The notes under the pieces are model-generated. The model saw only the letters and a program-made list of their open reading frames with translations. It was not told the origin of the DNA and did no database searches. The translations under genes and the position numbers were made by a program. A stretch of DNA of 39,663 nucleotides from Clostridiales bacterium (GTDB lineage: Bacteria; Bacillota; Clostridia; Oscillospirales; Oscillospiraceae): assembly GCA_020860385.1 (NCBI GenBank), contig JAJBUK010000022.1:1-39663 (forward strand). Reading direction: 5' to 3'. Below, piece by piece: positions 15,409 through 23,963 of the stretch (positions are counted from its first letter, which is position 1; each line of letters starts with the position of its first letter).

Positions 15409-16838
15409 ACTGGGAGGTTGTCATCGGTCTGGAGACCCATGTGGAGCTGGCCACAAAGACCAAGATTTTTTGCAGCTGCTCCACCGAATTCGGCGGCGCG
15501 CCCAACACCCACGTCTGCCCCGTCTGCACCGGTATGCCCGGCACCCTGCCGGTGATGAACAAAAAGGTGCTGGAGTACGCCGCCAAGGCGTCCCTGGCGC
15601 TGGGCTGCACCGTCACCCAGTACTGCAAGTTTGACCGGAAGAACTACTTTTACCCCGACCTGCCCAAGGCGTACCAGGTGTCCCAGCTGTACCTGCCCAT
15701 CGGCAGGAACGGCAGCGTCCCCATCCGGGTGGGCAGCGAAGAGAAGGTCATCCGCATCCACGAGCTGCACATGGAGGAGGACGCGGGCAAGCTGGTGCAT
15801 GACAACTGGATCGACCAGACCCGGGCGGACTACAACCGCTGCGGCGTCCCCCTGATTGAAATCGTCACGGAGCCGGATTTCCGTTCGGCGGACGAGGTCA
15901 TCGCCTACCTGGAGAAGCTCCGCTCCACGCTGGAATACCTGGGGGTCTCCGACTGCAAGATGCAGGAGGGCAGCCTCCGCTGCGACGTGAACCTCTCCGT
16001 CCGCCCCCAGGGCAGCGACGAGCTGGGCACCCGGACGGAGATGAAGAACCTGAACTCCTTCAAGGCTATCTCCCGGGCCATCGCCTACGAGGCTCGCCGC
16101 CAGCAGGAGCGCATTGAGCTGGACCACAAGCGGGTGATTCAGGAGACCCGCCGGTGGGATGACAACAAGGACGCTACCTACTCCATGCGCTCCAAGGAGA
16201 ACGCCCAGGATTACCGTTACTTCCCGGAGCCGGACATTCCGCCCATGGAGCTGTCCGACGCCTATCTGGAATCGCTGCGGCAGGCCATGCCGGAGATGGC
16301 GGAGGCCAAACGGGAGCGGTACCAGGCCCAGTGGGGCCTCTCCGCCAAGGACGCGGAGCTGCTGACCTCCAGCCGGGCCATGGCCGCCTTCTTTGAGGAG
16401 ACGGTGGCCGCCGGGGCCAGCCCCAAGCAGGCCAGCGACTGGATACAGGGTGAAGTGCTGCGGGAGCTGAAGGAGCGGGGCCTGGACGTGAAGGAGATGA
16501 TCTTCGCGCCGGAGAACCTGGCGAAGCTGATTGGTCTGGTGTCCGCCGGGCGGCTGAACCGGGGCAGCGCCGCAAAGGTGCTGCGGGGCTGCTTTGAGGA
16601 CAACGCCGACGTGGAGGACTATATGCGCCAGCACGGTCTGGAGCAGGTCAACGACGCCGGGCTGCTGGAGGAGGCGGTCACAGCGGTGCTGGCGGAGAAC
16701 CCCCAGTCCGTGGCCGACTACAGGGCCGGGAAAAAGAAGGCCGTGGGCTTCCTGATGGGCCAGTGCATGAAGCGGCTCAGGGGCAAGGGCGACCCCAAGG
16801 CGGTCAGCGCCCTGCTGAATCAGAAGTTGGAGGGCTGA
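15405..16838 (+). CDS. gatB: Asp/Glu-tRNA amidotransferase subunit B
   Basis: The kinase/amidotransferase subunit (477 aa), which activates the mischarged tRNA carboxylate with ATP and adds ammonia. The N-terminus VIGLETHVELATKTKIFC, the zinc-type cysteines (CSCSTEFGG ... CPVC), the GxPLIEIVTEPD motif and the C-terminal helical YqeY-like tail (about 330-477) that binds the tRNA are present. With the adjacent AspRS it provides Asn-tRNA without an AsnRS; whether it also makes Gln-tRNA depends on whether the genome has GlnRS. It overlaps gatA by four bases and ends before a strong terminator. Confidence 0.97.
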   Translation: MNWEVVIGLETHVELATKTKIFCSCSTEFGGAPNTHVCPVCTGMPGTLPVMNKKVLEYAAKASLALGCTVTQYCKFDRKNYFYPDLPKAYQVSQLYLPIGRNGSVPIRVGSEEKVIRIHELHMEEDAGKLVHDNWIDQTRADYNRCGVPLIEIVTEPDFRSADEVIAYLEKLRSTLEYLGVSDCKMQEGSLRCDVNLSVRPQGSDELGTRTEMKNLNSFKAISRAIAYEARRQQERIELDHKRVIQETRRWDDNKDATYSMRSKENAQDYRYFPEPDIPPMELSDAYLESLRQAMPEMAEAKRERYQAQWGLSAKDAELLTSSRAMAAFFEETVAAGASPKQASDWIQGEVLRELKERGLDVKEMIFAPENLAKLIGLVSAGRLNRGSAAKVLRGCFEDNADVEDYMRQHGLEQVNDAGLLEEAVTAVLAENPQSVADYRAGKKKAVGFLMGQCMKRLRGKGDPKAVSALLNQKLEG

Positions 16839-16856
16839 CACCAACGAATAGAAAAC

Positions 16857-16903
16857 AACGCTGCGGTGCGCTTTTGAAGGGCGCGCCGCAGCGTTTTTGT
16901 TTG
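16857..16903 (+). terminator. Rho-independent terminator after gatB
   Basis: AACGCTGCGG (16857-16866) pairs with CCGCAGCGTT (16886-16895), with further GCGC pairing inside, followed by TTTGTTTG. Confidence 0.88.
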
Positions 16904-16926
16904 TAATCTGGACGTTGTATGGAGCG

Positions 16927-17388
16927 TTACTTCCGATAAATAACCAGCGTCAGTTTGTCATTCACCGGCACTAGCTTTCCCGTCTGACGGTATCCCATCT
17001 TCTCGTAGAGGTGGCAATTCCCCGCCTCCTGTAAAATGGTGGCCAGCTCCCAGTTGGAAGCGCCGTGCAGCTCCTCCACTGCTCGAATCGCCTTTTGCGC
17101 AAGGCCCCGGTTGCGGTAGCGCGGCAGGATAAAGAGGGGGGAGATGCGCTTCGGGGTACCGGGTTCCTGCGTGTCCACAACGCGAATCGCGCCGACCTCC
17201 ACCCCCTTTTCCCGAATGAAATAATAGTAGGTAGCGGGCTGCTGCAACCGCGTTATCGTTTTCTGGAGGGGTTCCGCCGCCGGACTGGTCTCCGTATACT
17301 GGTATTTGGCATACAGGGCGCGGAACGCCTCCACCTGCATCTCCCACAGCAGCCGGGCATCCTGCTCGCCTGCTCTGCATAACTCCAC
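16927..17388 (-). CDS. GNAT N-acetyltransferase
   Basis: A GNAT acetyltransferase of about 153 aa. The acetyl-CoA site is ILPRYRNRGLAQKAI, preceded by the GAIRVVD strand and followed by the C-terminal NCHLYEKMGYRQTG helix-strand pair that closes the fold. The substrate is unknown. The start is ambiguous: GTG at 17397, ATG at 17394 and GTG at 17388 are in frame. GAGGTGAT, an excellent anti-16S match, lies so that only the GTG at 17388 has a workable distance, so I use it. It is the last of a run of minus-strand genes behind feoAB, 105-115 bp from its neighbour. Co-transcription is possible but not shown. Confidence 0.85.
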   Translation of the reverse strand: MELCRAGEQDARLLWEMQVEAFRALYAKYQYTETSPAAEPLQKTITRLQQPATYYYFIREKGVEVGAIRVVDTQEPGTPKRISPLFILPRYRNRGLAQKAIRAVEELHGASNWELATILQEAGNCHLYEKMGYRQTGKLVPVNDKLTLVIYRK

Positions 17389-17502
17389 GGTCATCACCTC
17401 GCTTCGATGTTGTGTCCTCGTTGTTTCCCCAATTTTATCGCCTGTTTTTGCCTGCGGGGGCGCACAGACGGCGGCGGTTCTTTTATGAGCTGGGAACTAC
17501 CA

Positions 17503-17958
17503 TTATCGGTTTATTTCCAGACAATAGAATGACGGCCTGCTGGGATATTGCTTGTCCGGACGATTCCAAATCTCTGCATCGTCGATTTCCCTGATGTGGT
17601 TCACGGTAAGTTCGTCAATGGAAATCGTTTGCCGGTGCATGAAAGGTCTGTCCTCAAATTCATAGTAATCCATGAGCCAGACGTGCCAGAGTTCTACGGA
17701 AGCCGTGTTCCGCAAGGCGTTTTTGATATACGCAACAATTTGCTTTGCCCTGCCTTCCGTATAGTTCCATTCCAGCGAGACGCCGTTCTGCTTATCGGTA
17801 TAGTCCTGCACCTCTTCAAAGGGTTGCAAAAAATAGTTATCATCTGCGCCGCCGTCCTCTATTGTGCCGTCGTCGAGATTGATTTCCAGCGGATAATCCT
17901 GGGATGGTTCCCAAGCTGCCAGCGGGCAATCCGCAGCGAGAAAGGTGCATACGCTCAT
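17503..17958 (-). CDS. Conserved hypothetical protein (151 aa)
   Basis: I recognise this as a recurrent but unnamed Firmicutes protein; no function is known to me. Visible hallmarks are an N-terminal MSVCTFLAADCPL with two cysteines, an acidic turn GTIEDGGADDNYFLQPF, the WNYTEGRAKQIVAYIK helix, an aromatic block ELWHVWLMDYYEFEDRP and the terminal YPSRPSFYCLEI. It has no signal peptide or membrane segment. Its ATG overlaps the stop of the upstream C39-like gene by four bases (ATGA), so the two are translationally coupled and probably act together. Confidence 0.75.
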   Translation of the reverse strand: MSVCTFLAADCPLAAWEPSQDYPLEINLDDGTIEDGGADDNYFLQPFEEVQDYTDKQNGVSLEWNYTEGRAKQIVAYIKNALRNTASVELWHVWLMDYYEFEDRPFMHRQTISIDELTVNHIREIDDAEIWNRPDKQYPSRPSFYCLEINR

Positions 17959-18824
17959 AAGCTACTTCCGTTCCATTCTGATTTGATAGTCTGGTTCTCC
18001 ATGCCAGGGCGCAGCGACTCCTGCTTCTCCACCAGCAGCCGAAAATACGCCTCCATAGCCTCCTCCAGCTTTGGCACCGGCAGCAGCTCACCTGCCGCCA
18101 CCGCCTGCCCCCGCCGCAGGGCGGCGAGGAACGCCGATTGCAGCTCGCGGAGCGATTCCTCCAGGGCGGATTCCCCCAGCAGATTTGCCATGGAAACGCC
18201 GTCCAGCAGCAGCGGGCGAAACAGCGGGTCCCGGGCCTGCCGAAGCTCGGCCCAGGTGTGGGCCGCCCCGCAAAAGACCAGCAGTTCTCCCCGCATTTCC
18301 TGAAACACCTGCATGGAGCCAGTCAGATACGGCAAAAGCGACACGGAGGCACAGGGGACGGTTTCCAGCCATCCCACCGTAACTGGGGCGTCCAATCTGG
18401 CAAGAAGCTCCTCCTCCGCAAACAGGAACCGGTCACAGTCTGGGGCATCCTCCCGCTTGTTGTTGAGGAAGCAGCAGCGTCCGTCCCCGTCCCGTCCGGT
18501 ATAAATGACAGCGTGCTTCCTGTCCGCATCCAACCGAAGGCCCACCATGGCCGGGGCGTGACGGGCCAGCAGGTCCGGCACAGCGGAGGGCGTCGCCCGC
18601 TGCTCCGCCAGGTGGAACCCCCTGGGCCGCAGAAACAGATCAAACAACTCCCCCGTCTGCATCATCGGCCCGGACAGGTAGCCGCCCTGTTCCGATTTGG
18701 CAAAGAGGTAGGGCAGCCCCATCCCCAGGGCGATTTCCCTGTCCGAAGCGTCCACACCGGCGGAGGCCAGCAGATTGGCCACCCCCGCAAAGGCGCAGGA
18801 GGAAGGGAAGGTCATGTACTTCAT
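17955..18824 (-). CDS. C39-like/BtrH-N-like cysteine-hydrolase-fold protein
   Basis: A 289-aa cytosolic protein. The N-terminal half resembles the C39-like/BtrH N-terminal fold: PSSCAFAGVANLLASAG puts a candidate nucleophile Cys10 at the start of a helix, followed by the ALGMGLPYL segment. RKHAVIYTG supplies His104, and CCFLNN (119-122 region) may give the third polar residue. BtrH-type proteins act as acyltransferases and C39 ones as peptidases; which applies here is unknown. The C-terminal half (about 160-285) is helical and unassigned. AGGAGG lies five bases before the ATG. The gene starts 33 bp after feoAB and overlaps the next gene by four bases, so it is probably read from the feo promoter. 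Confidence 0.6.
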   Translation of the reverse strand: MKYMTFPSSCAFAGVANLLASAGVDASDREIALGMGLPYLFAKSEQGGYLSGPMMQTGELFDLFLRPRGFHLAEQRATPSAVPDLLARHAPAMVGLRLDADRKHAVIYTGRDGDGRCCFLNNKREDAPDCDRFLFAEEELLARLDAPVTVGWLETVPCASVSLLPYLTGSMQVFQEMRGELLVFCGAAHTWAELRQARDPLFRPLLLDGVSMANLLGESALEESLRELQSAFLAALRRGQAVAAGELLPVPKLEEAMEAYFRLLVEKQESLRPGMENQTIKSEWNGSSL

Positions 18825-18856
18825 CAGCGCCTCCTATGCCACGTTTCCGCCTTTCC

Positions 18857-21208
18857 TCACACAAACCCCAGCAGCAGCCCCACGGTGCGCACCAGCAGCG
18901 CCGCCACCCAGGCGATAACGCACTGGGCCACCACCACATAGGCCGCCCATCGGCCTCCCAGCTCCCGCCGGATGGAGGCGATGGCCGCCACGCAGGGGGT
19001 GTACAGCAGGCAGAACACCAGCAGCGCAAGGGCGCTGAGCGGCGTCAGGATGGAGGACAGGGCTTCGGTAGTGGGCAGCAGGATGGACAGGGTGGACACC
19101 ACGCTCTCCTTCGCCAGGAACCCGCTGATGAGGGCGGTGGAGATGCGCCAGTCCCCGAAGCCCAGGGGCTTGAAGATGGGGGCTATCACTCCGGCGATGG
19201 CGGCCAGGATGCTGTCCTGGGCGTCTGTGACCATGTTCAGCCGGAAGTCAAAGGACTGGAGGAACCAGATGATGATGGTGGCCAGGAAAATAACGGTGAA
19301 GGCCCGCTCCAAAAAGTCCTTGGCTTTCTCCCACAGCAGCTGGGCCACGTTCTTGACGCTGGGCATCCGGTAGTTGGGCAGCTCCATGACAAAGGGCACC
19401 GCCTCCCCCTTGAACAGGCTGCCCTTCATCAGGAGGGCCATCAGAATGCTGACCAAAATCCCGAAGAAGTACAGCCCCACCATCACCAGCGCCCCATTGT
19501 CCGGGAAGAAGGCGGCGGTGAAGAAGGCGTAAATGGGCAGCTTGGCGGAGCAGCTCATAAAGGGGGTCAGCAGGATGGTCATTTTCCGGTCCCGGTCAGA
19601 GGGGAGGGTGCGGCAGGCCATGACCCCCGGCACCGTGCAGCCGAAGCCGATGAGCATGGGGACGATGCTCCGGCCGGAGAGGCCGATTTTCCGCAGCAGC
19701 TTGTCCATGACGAAGGCCACCCGCGCCATATAGCCGCTGTCCTCCAGCAGGGAGAGGAAGAGGAACAGCGTCACGATGATGGGCAGGAAGCTGAGGACGC
19801 TGCCTACGCCGCTGAACACGCCGTCAATGATGAGGGAGTGGAGGGCCTCGTTGACCTCCAGCGCGGTCAGCCCCGCGTCCACCAGGCCGGTGAGCCAGCC
19901 GATGAACAGCTCCAGCACGTCGGACAGCCACGCCCCAATGACGTTGAAGGTCAGCCAGAACACCGCCGCCATGATGAGGACGAACACCGGGATGGCGGTG
20001 TATTTGCCGGTCAAAATCCGGTCGATGGCCTGGCTGCGGCGGTGCTCCCGGCTCTCCTGGGGCTTTACTACCGTCTCGCTGCAGACCCGCTGAATGAAGC
20101 GGAAGCGCATATCCGCCATGGCCGCCGCCCGGTCAAGCCCACGCTCCGTCTCCATCTGCTGGACGATATGCTCCAGCATTTCTGTTTCGTTCTGGTCTAA
20201 GGCCAGGGCGTCCAGCACCGACTGGTCGCCCTCCGCCAGCTTGGAGGCGGCGAAGCGGAGTGGGATCTCCGCCCGGTGGGCGTGATCCTCAACGAGGTGC
20301 ATAATGCCGTGGACGCACCGATGTACCGCGCCGCCGTCGTCATTGGCGCTGCAAAAGTCCGCCTTGCGGGGCCGCTCCTGGAAGTTGGCCACATGGAGGG
20401 CGTGGCGCACCAGCTCGTCGATGCCCTCGTCCTTGGCCGCCGAGATGGGCACCACAGGCACCCCCAGCAGCTGCTCCATCTCGTTCACCCGGACGGAGCC
20501 GCCGTTCTCCCGCACCTCGTCCATCATGTTCAGGGCGATGACCATGGGGACGTTCAGCTCCAGCAGCTGCATGGTGAGGTACAGGTTCCGTTCGATGTTG
20601 GAGGCGTCCACGATGTTGATGATGCCCTTGGGCTTCTCCTGGAGGATGAACTGGCGGGTCACCATCTCCTCGCTGCTGTAGGGGGACATGGAGTAGATGC
20701 CCGGCAGGTCTGTGACCATGGTATTGGGGTGGTCCTTGATAACGCCGTCCTTCCGGTCCACCGTGACGCCGGGGAAGTTGCCCACGTGCTGGTTGGAGCC
20801 TGTCAGCCGGTTGAACAGAGTGGTCTTGCCGCTGTTCTGGTTGCCCACCAGGGCGAAGGTCAGGGTCTCCCCCTTGGGGAGGGGGGTCTCGGTGGCCTTC
20901 TCGTGGTACTTGCCGCCCTCCCCCAGGCCGGGGTGGGGGATGTCCTTCCGCCGGGCCGAGGTGTGGGTGCGGGTGGGGTTGGGCTTGCCCTCCGCCACCT
21001 GAATCTTCTCCGCATCCGCCACCCGGAGGGTCAGCTCATAGCCGTGGAGCCGCAGCTCCACCGGATCGCCCATGGGGGCGTACTTCACCACCGTCACCTC
21101 TGTGCCGGGGATGAGGCCCATATCCAAAAAGTGCTGCCGCAGGGCGCCTTCTCCGCCCACCGTCAAAATGGTGGCGGAGGCCCCTACCTTTAAGTCTCTC
21201 AGTGTCAT
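18857..21208 (-). CDS. feoB: Ferrous iron transporter, FeoA-FeoB fusion
   Basis: A 783-aa Fe(II) importer in which a FeoA SH3-like domain (1-74, TLRDLKVGASATI ... GYELTLRVADAEKI) is fused through a charged linker (75-113) to FeoB. The FeoB part has a G-domain with P-loop GNQNSGKT (122-129), the G3 motif DLPGIYS and a G4 motif NMMD, then a helical GDI-like region. The membrane domain has two Gate motifs, including the LIGFGCTVPGVMACRT cysteine site, and ends with a final helix. Iron passes through the membrane part while the G-domain gates it. AAAGGG lies about eleven bases before the ATG. It is transcribed from a near-consensus promoter overlapped by a palindrome. Confidence 0.95.
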   Translation of the reverse strand: MTLRDLKVGASATILTVGGEGALRQHFLDMGLIPGTEVTVVKYAPMGDPVELRLHGYELTLRVADAEKIQVAEGKPNPTRTHTSARRKDIPHPGLGEGGKYHEKATETPLPKGETLTFALVGNQNSGKTTLFNRLTGSNQHVGNFPGVTVDRKDGVIKDHPNTMVTDLPGIYSMSPYSSEEMVTRQFILQEKPKGIINIVDASNIERNLYLTMQLLELNVPMVIALNMMDEVRENGGSVRVNEMEQLLGVPVVPISAAKDEGIDELVRHALHVANFQERPRKADFCSANDDGGAVHRCVHGIMHLVEDHAHRAEIPLRFAASKLAEGDQSVLDALALDQNETEMLEHIVQQMETERGLDRAAAMADMRFRFIQRVCSETVVKPQESREHRRSQAIDRILTGKYTAIPVFVLIMAAVFWLTFNVIGAWLSDVLELFIGWLTGLVDAGLTALEVNEALHSLIIDGVFSGVGSVLSFLPIIVTLFLFLSLLEDSGYMARVAFVMDKLLRKIGLSGRSIVPMLIGFGCTVPGVMACRTLPSDRDRKMTILLTPFMSCSAKLPIYAFFTAAFFPDNGALVMVGLYFFGILVSILMALLMKGSLFKGEAVPFVMELPNYRMPSVKNVAQLLWEKAKDFLERAFTVIFLATIIIWFLQSFDFRLNMVTDAQDSILAAIAGVIAPIFKPLGFGDWRISTALISGFLAKESVVSTLSILLPTTEALSSILTPLSALALLVFCLLYTPCVAAIASIRRELGGRWAAYVVVAQCVIAWVAALLVRTVGLLLGFV

Positions 21209-21309
21209 ACTACCATCGTCCCTTTCTGTAAGATTTGCCGTAAAAGAGCATGGTCTGGACAGAGGCGGGGCCGCCCCGCCTCTGGGGTCAGTTGTTTCCT
21301 GATAGAATT

Positions 21310-21342
21310 AGTATAGCCCGGTCGGGGGAGATTGTCAATCTC
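21310..21342 (-). promoter_or_regulatory. Strong sigma-A promoter with palindromic operator for feoAB
   Basis: On the minus strand the -35 is a perfect TTGACA (21338-21333), the spacer is 17 bp and the -10 is TATACT (21315-21310). A perfect 15-bp palindrome, GAGATTG-T-CAATCTC (21328-21342), covers the -35 element. This is where an iron-responsive repressor would sit. The sequence is not a recognisable Fur or DtxR consensus. Confidence 0.75.
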
Positions 21343-21468
21343 TGCCAGGAGGGAAGCGCAGCGTTGTCAGCGGAGGGGGCGTTCCCCTGTTGAACCCCGC
21401 CCAGGGGATCGCCTGCTGCTGGCGGGACTGCTTTCCAACGAAATTTGGCTGAAAAACTACAAGCGGCA

Positions 21469-21497
21469 TTGCCTTTGCGGGTCAAATCTGTTATAAT
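21469..21497 (+). promoter_or_regulatory. Sigma-A promoter for the C39 protease gene
   Basis: TTGCCT (21469-21474), 17 bp, consensus TATAAT (21492-21497). It gives a leader of about 130 nt with the inverted sequence GCCGACGGCGG. The start codon is at 21632. Confidence 0.7.
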
Positions 21498-21631
21498 GTC
21501 GGCATATACCGCATAATTGCGGCTCCGCCGACGGCGGAGACCGGCGGACTATCCTGTTACAGTGCAGCCAACGCGCCAGAGGCTCCAGAGGCAGAGCCCG
21601 GCCAGTTTGGAGCGGCACAAAGGAGCGCAGC

Positions 21632-22645
21632 ATGGCAAACAAGACAGAGCGTAAGCACGCACGCTACCCCAAAATCAGAAAGGAACCCTGGAGCGCCCTG
21701 GAGGGGGCCGTCTTTGCTCTGGCAGTGGTGTTTGCGCTGATGATCACCTGGAACGGTGTTGCCGCTGTGGCCCGCTCCATCCAGGCGGACATAGAGGCGC
21801 AGCAGGCCGCCGATGCCGAGTCGGAGCCCTACTATCTGACCTTTATCCGGGGCGTGTGGGATGCCGCTGTTGGGAACGCGGACGAGGAGGAACCGGAGGA
21901 GGACGAGACGGAAACGGAGTACGACACCACGGTGGATATTTCCGCCTACGCCAACGACACCGGCTATGCCGGCCAGCTCTACCAGCTCAGGGATGAGTAT
22001 GACCAGGTCTACACCATCCTGGCCCACTATGACGAGATTCCGGAGCGGCTGATTCGCCTGGCGCTGAATAACACTGAGACGATGGACTATGTGGCCCAGT
22101 ACGTCACCCTGAAAGACGCCGACCAGACCATCGACTTGTCGGCGGAGGCCGAGAGCGACACGGTGCCCCTGCTGCTGCAATGGGATACCCGCTGGGGCTA
22201 CGAGACCTACGGCAGCGGTATGGTGGGCTACACCGGCTGCGGCCCCACCTGCATTGCCATGGTAGCCCTGTATCTGACGGGGGACACCGACTGGGACCCG
22301 GGGGCGGTGGCCGCCTGGGCAGACAGCGCCGGTTACTATGTATCGGGCAGCGGCACCGCCTGGACGCTGATGAGCGTGGGCTGTGAGCATTTCGGCATTG
22401 AGGCCACCGAGCTGACTCTGAGCGAGAGCCTGGTGGCGGAGCATCTGGCTGCGGGGGAGCCCATCATCTGCTCCGTCGGCCCGGGGGACTTCACCTCAGA
22501 CGGGCACTATATCGTGCTGACCGGCTATGAGGACGGGGTGTTCACCCTGAACGACCCCAACAGCAAGGAGCGTAGCAGCCAGACCTGGACCTGGAGCCAG
22601 CTGTCCGGGCAAATCAAAAATCTGTGGGCCTACACCGTCCAGTGA
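21632..22645 (+). CDS. Membrane-anchored C39-like cysteine protease
   Basis: A 337-aa surface protein. A short basic cytoplasmic head (1-24) is followed by one membrane helix (about 25-45) and a strongly acidic linker (84-100). A C-terminal papain-fold domain of the peptidase C39-2 family (about 175-337) has the active site in order: oxyanion Gln183 (LLQWD), Cys203 in TGCGPTC, His292 in DGHYIVL and Asp308 in NDPNS. The protease domain would face outside. There is no ATP-binding cassette, so it is not a bacteriocin exporter. AAGGAG lies six bases before the ATG, and a promoter lies at 21469-21497. The Ig-like protein gene follows 73 bp downstream. Confidence 0.85.
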   Translation: MANKTERKHARYPKIRKEPWSALEGAVFALAVVFALMITWNGVAAVARSIQADIEAQQAADAESEPYYLTFIRGVWDAAVGNADEEEPEEDETETEYDTTVDISAYANDTGYAGQLYQLRDEYDQVYTILAHYDEIPERLIRLALNNTETMDYVAQYVTLKDADQTIDLSAEAESDTVPLLLQWDTRWGYETYGSGMVGYTGCGPTCIAMVALYLTGDTDWDPGAVAAWADSAGYYVSGSGTAWTLMSVGCEHFGIEATELTLSESLVAEHLAAGEPIICSVGPGDFTSDGHYIVLTGYEDGVFTLNDPNSKERSSQTWTWSQLSGQIKNLWAYTVQ

Positions 22646-22718
22646 AGGACGGTTCGCCCCTGAGCAATTCCATGCGCATCGACGTACCAACCAAAGAGAG
22701 AGAAGGGAGGGCAGTACG

Positions 22719-23900
22719 ATGAGGCGCAGCGTTAAAATTCTGCTGATCAGCCTGGCCGCTGTGGCCCTGCTGGCGGCGGCCGGCATTTTTGCCTGGAGCT
22801 GGTATCAGGGCTCCCAGCCCCCGGTGCTGGAGTGCGTGACCAGCGCGGAGGTGGAGTGCGGGGAGACCCTGTCGGTCTATTCCCTGGTACACTCCGTCAC
22901 AGGCAACGGCACCGTCACGCTGGCCCTGTCCGGCGGAGAGACCGCCGAGGATGGGAAGAGCACCGTATTCACCCAGGCGGATACCTACACCGTCACCGTG
23001 ACAGCCACCGACGAGAGCGGGCAGCAGACGGAATGCCAAGTGTCCGTGCTGGCCAGGGACACCACAGCCCCCGTGCTGAAGGCCACGTCGTTTTCCGTCT
23101 ACCTGGAGGAGGAGATCGACTACCTCTCCACCGTGACGGCTGTGGACACGGCGGAGGGCGACCTGCTGTCCCGGGTCAAGGTGGACGCCAGCCAGGTGGA
23201 TACGGAGAGCACCGGCACCTACCTGGTGAAGTATACCGTATCCGACAGCGCGGGGAACACCGCTCAGACCTCTGCCTACCTGACGATTTTGGCCCCTTCG
23301 GCCACCGCTATCACCCTGAGCGAGACGGAGTATACCCTGGCGGGCAACGGCTCTGTGCAGCTGACTGCTACGGTGGAGCCGGCCAGCTGGCAGGGCACCG
23401 TGACCTGGAGCAGCAGCGACGAGACGGTGGCCATTGTCTATGGCGGCCTGGTCTCCTGGACCGGCGCGGGCGAGGCGGTCATCACCGCCAGCGCCGGGGA
23501 GCTGACCGCCCAATGCACCGTTCAGTGCGGCAAGGTGACGGCTACCTCTGTGACGCTGAACTACCACAAGGCCACGCTGGCGGCCAATACCTCCGCCACC
23601 CTGACGGCCCAGGCCCTGCCCTCCAATTACAGCGGCGGCATCGTCTGGAGCAGCAGCGATGAGACTGTCGCCACCGTGAAGGACGGCGTCATCACCTGGG
23701 TGGGGGCGGGCGCCTGCACCGTTACCGCCACGGCGGGGGACGTTGTGGACAGCTGCACCGTCACCTGTCAGGAGGAGCCGAAGGAAACACCTACCCTGGT
23801 GGACACCATTAAGGAAACGATTCAGTCCATATTGGGCGAATTTTATAACACAACGGGTACAGAGGATACCCGGCACAACGAGCATGAAGAACATGGGTGA
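22719..23900 (+). CDS. Surface protein with Ig-like (DUF5011 and Big_2) domains
   Basis: A 393-aa secreted or membrane-tethered protein. An uncleaved-looking signal anchor lies at about 6-27, followed by a beta domain (35-112). A DUF5011/HYR-like domain (114-191) opens with DTTAPV and closes with YTVSDSAGNTAQT. Two tandem Big_2 Ig-like repeats (about 195-270 and 274-350) share WSSSDETVA and a paired TVQC/TVTC ending. No LPxTG or lipobox is present, so attachment is by the N-terminal helix. The C-terminal tail is charged and ends in a His/Glu-rich stretch. GGGAGG lies eight bases before the ATG. The neighbouring protease suggests a surface pair; partners are unknown. Confidence 0.85.
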   Translation: MRRSVKILLISLAAVALLAAAGIFAWSWYQGSQPPVLECVTSAEVECGETLSVYSLVHSVTGNGTVTLALSGGETAEDGKSTVFTQADTYTVTVTATDESGQQTECQVSVLARDTTAPVLKATSFSVYLEEEIDYLSTVTAVDTAEGDLLSRVKVDASQVDTESTGTYLVKYTVSDSAGNTAQTSAYLTILAPSATAITLSETEYTLAGNGSVQLTATVEPASWQGTVTWSSSDETVAIVYGGLVSWTGAGEAVITASAGELTAQCTVQCGKVTATSVTLNYHKATLAANTSATLTAQALPSNYSGGIVWSSSDETVATVKDGVITWVGAGACTVTATAGDVVDSCTVTCQEEPKETPTLVDTIKETIQSILGEFYNTTGTEDTRHNEHEEHG

Positions 23901-23963
23901 GCCCTGACGCACTCTGCCGCAGGCGGAGAGGCGGGGGGATGCTGCGGGAAAGAGGTGAACAGG

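Noticed and set aside
21632..22645. Bacteriocin-processing C39 exporter
   Set aside because: There is no ABC transporter domain and no double-Gly peptide gene nearby; the protein has a single membrane helix.
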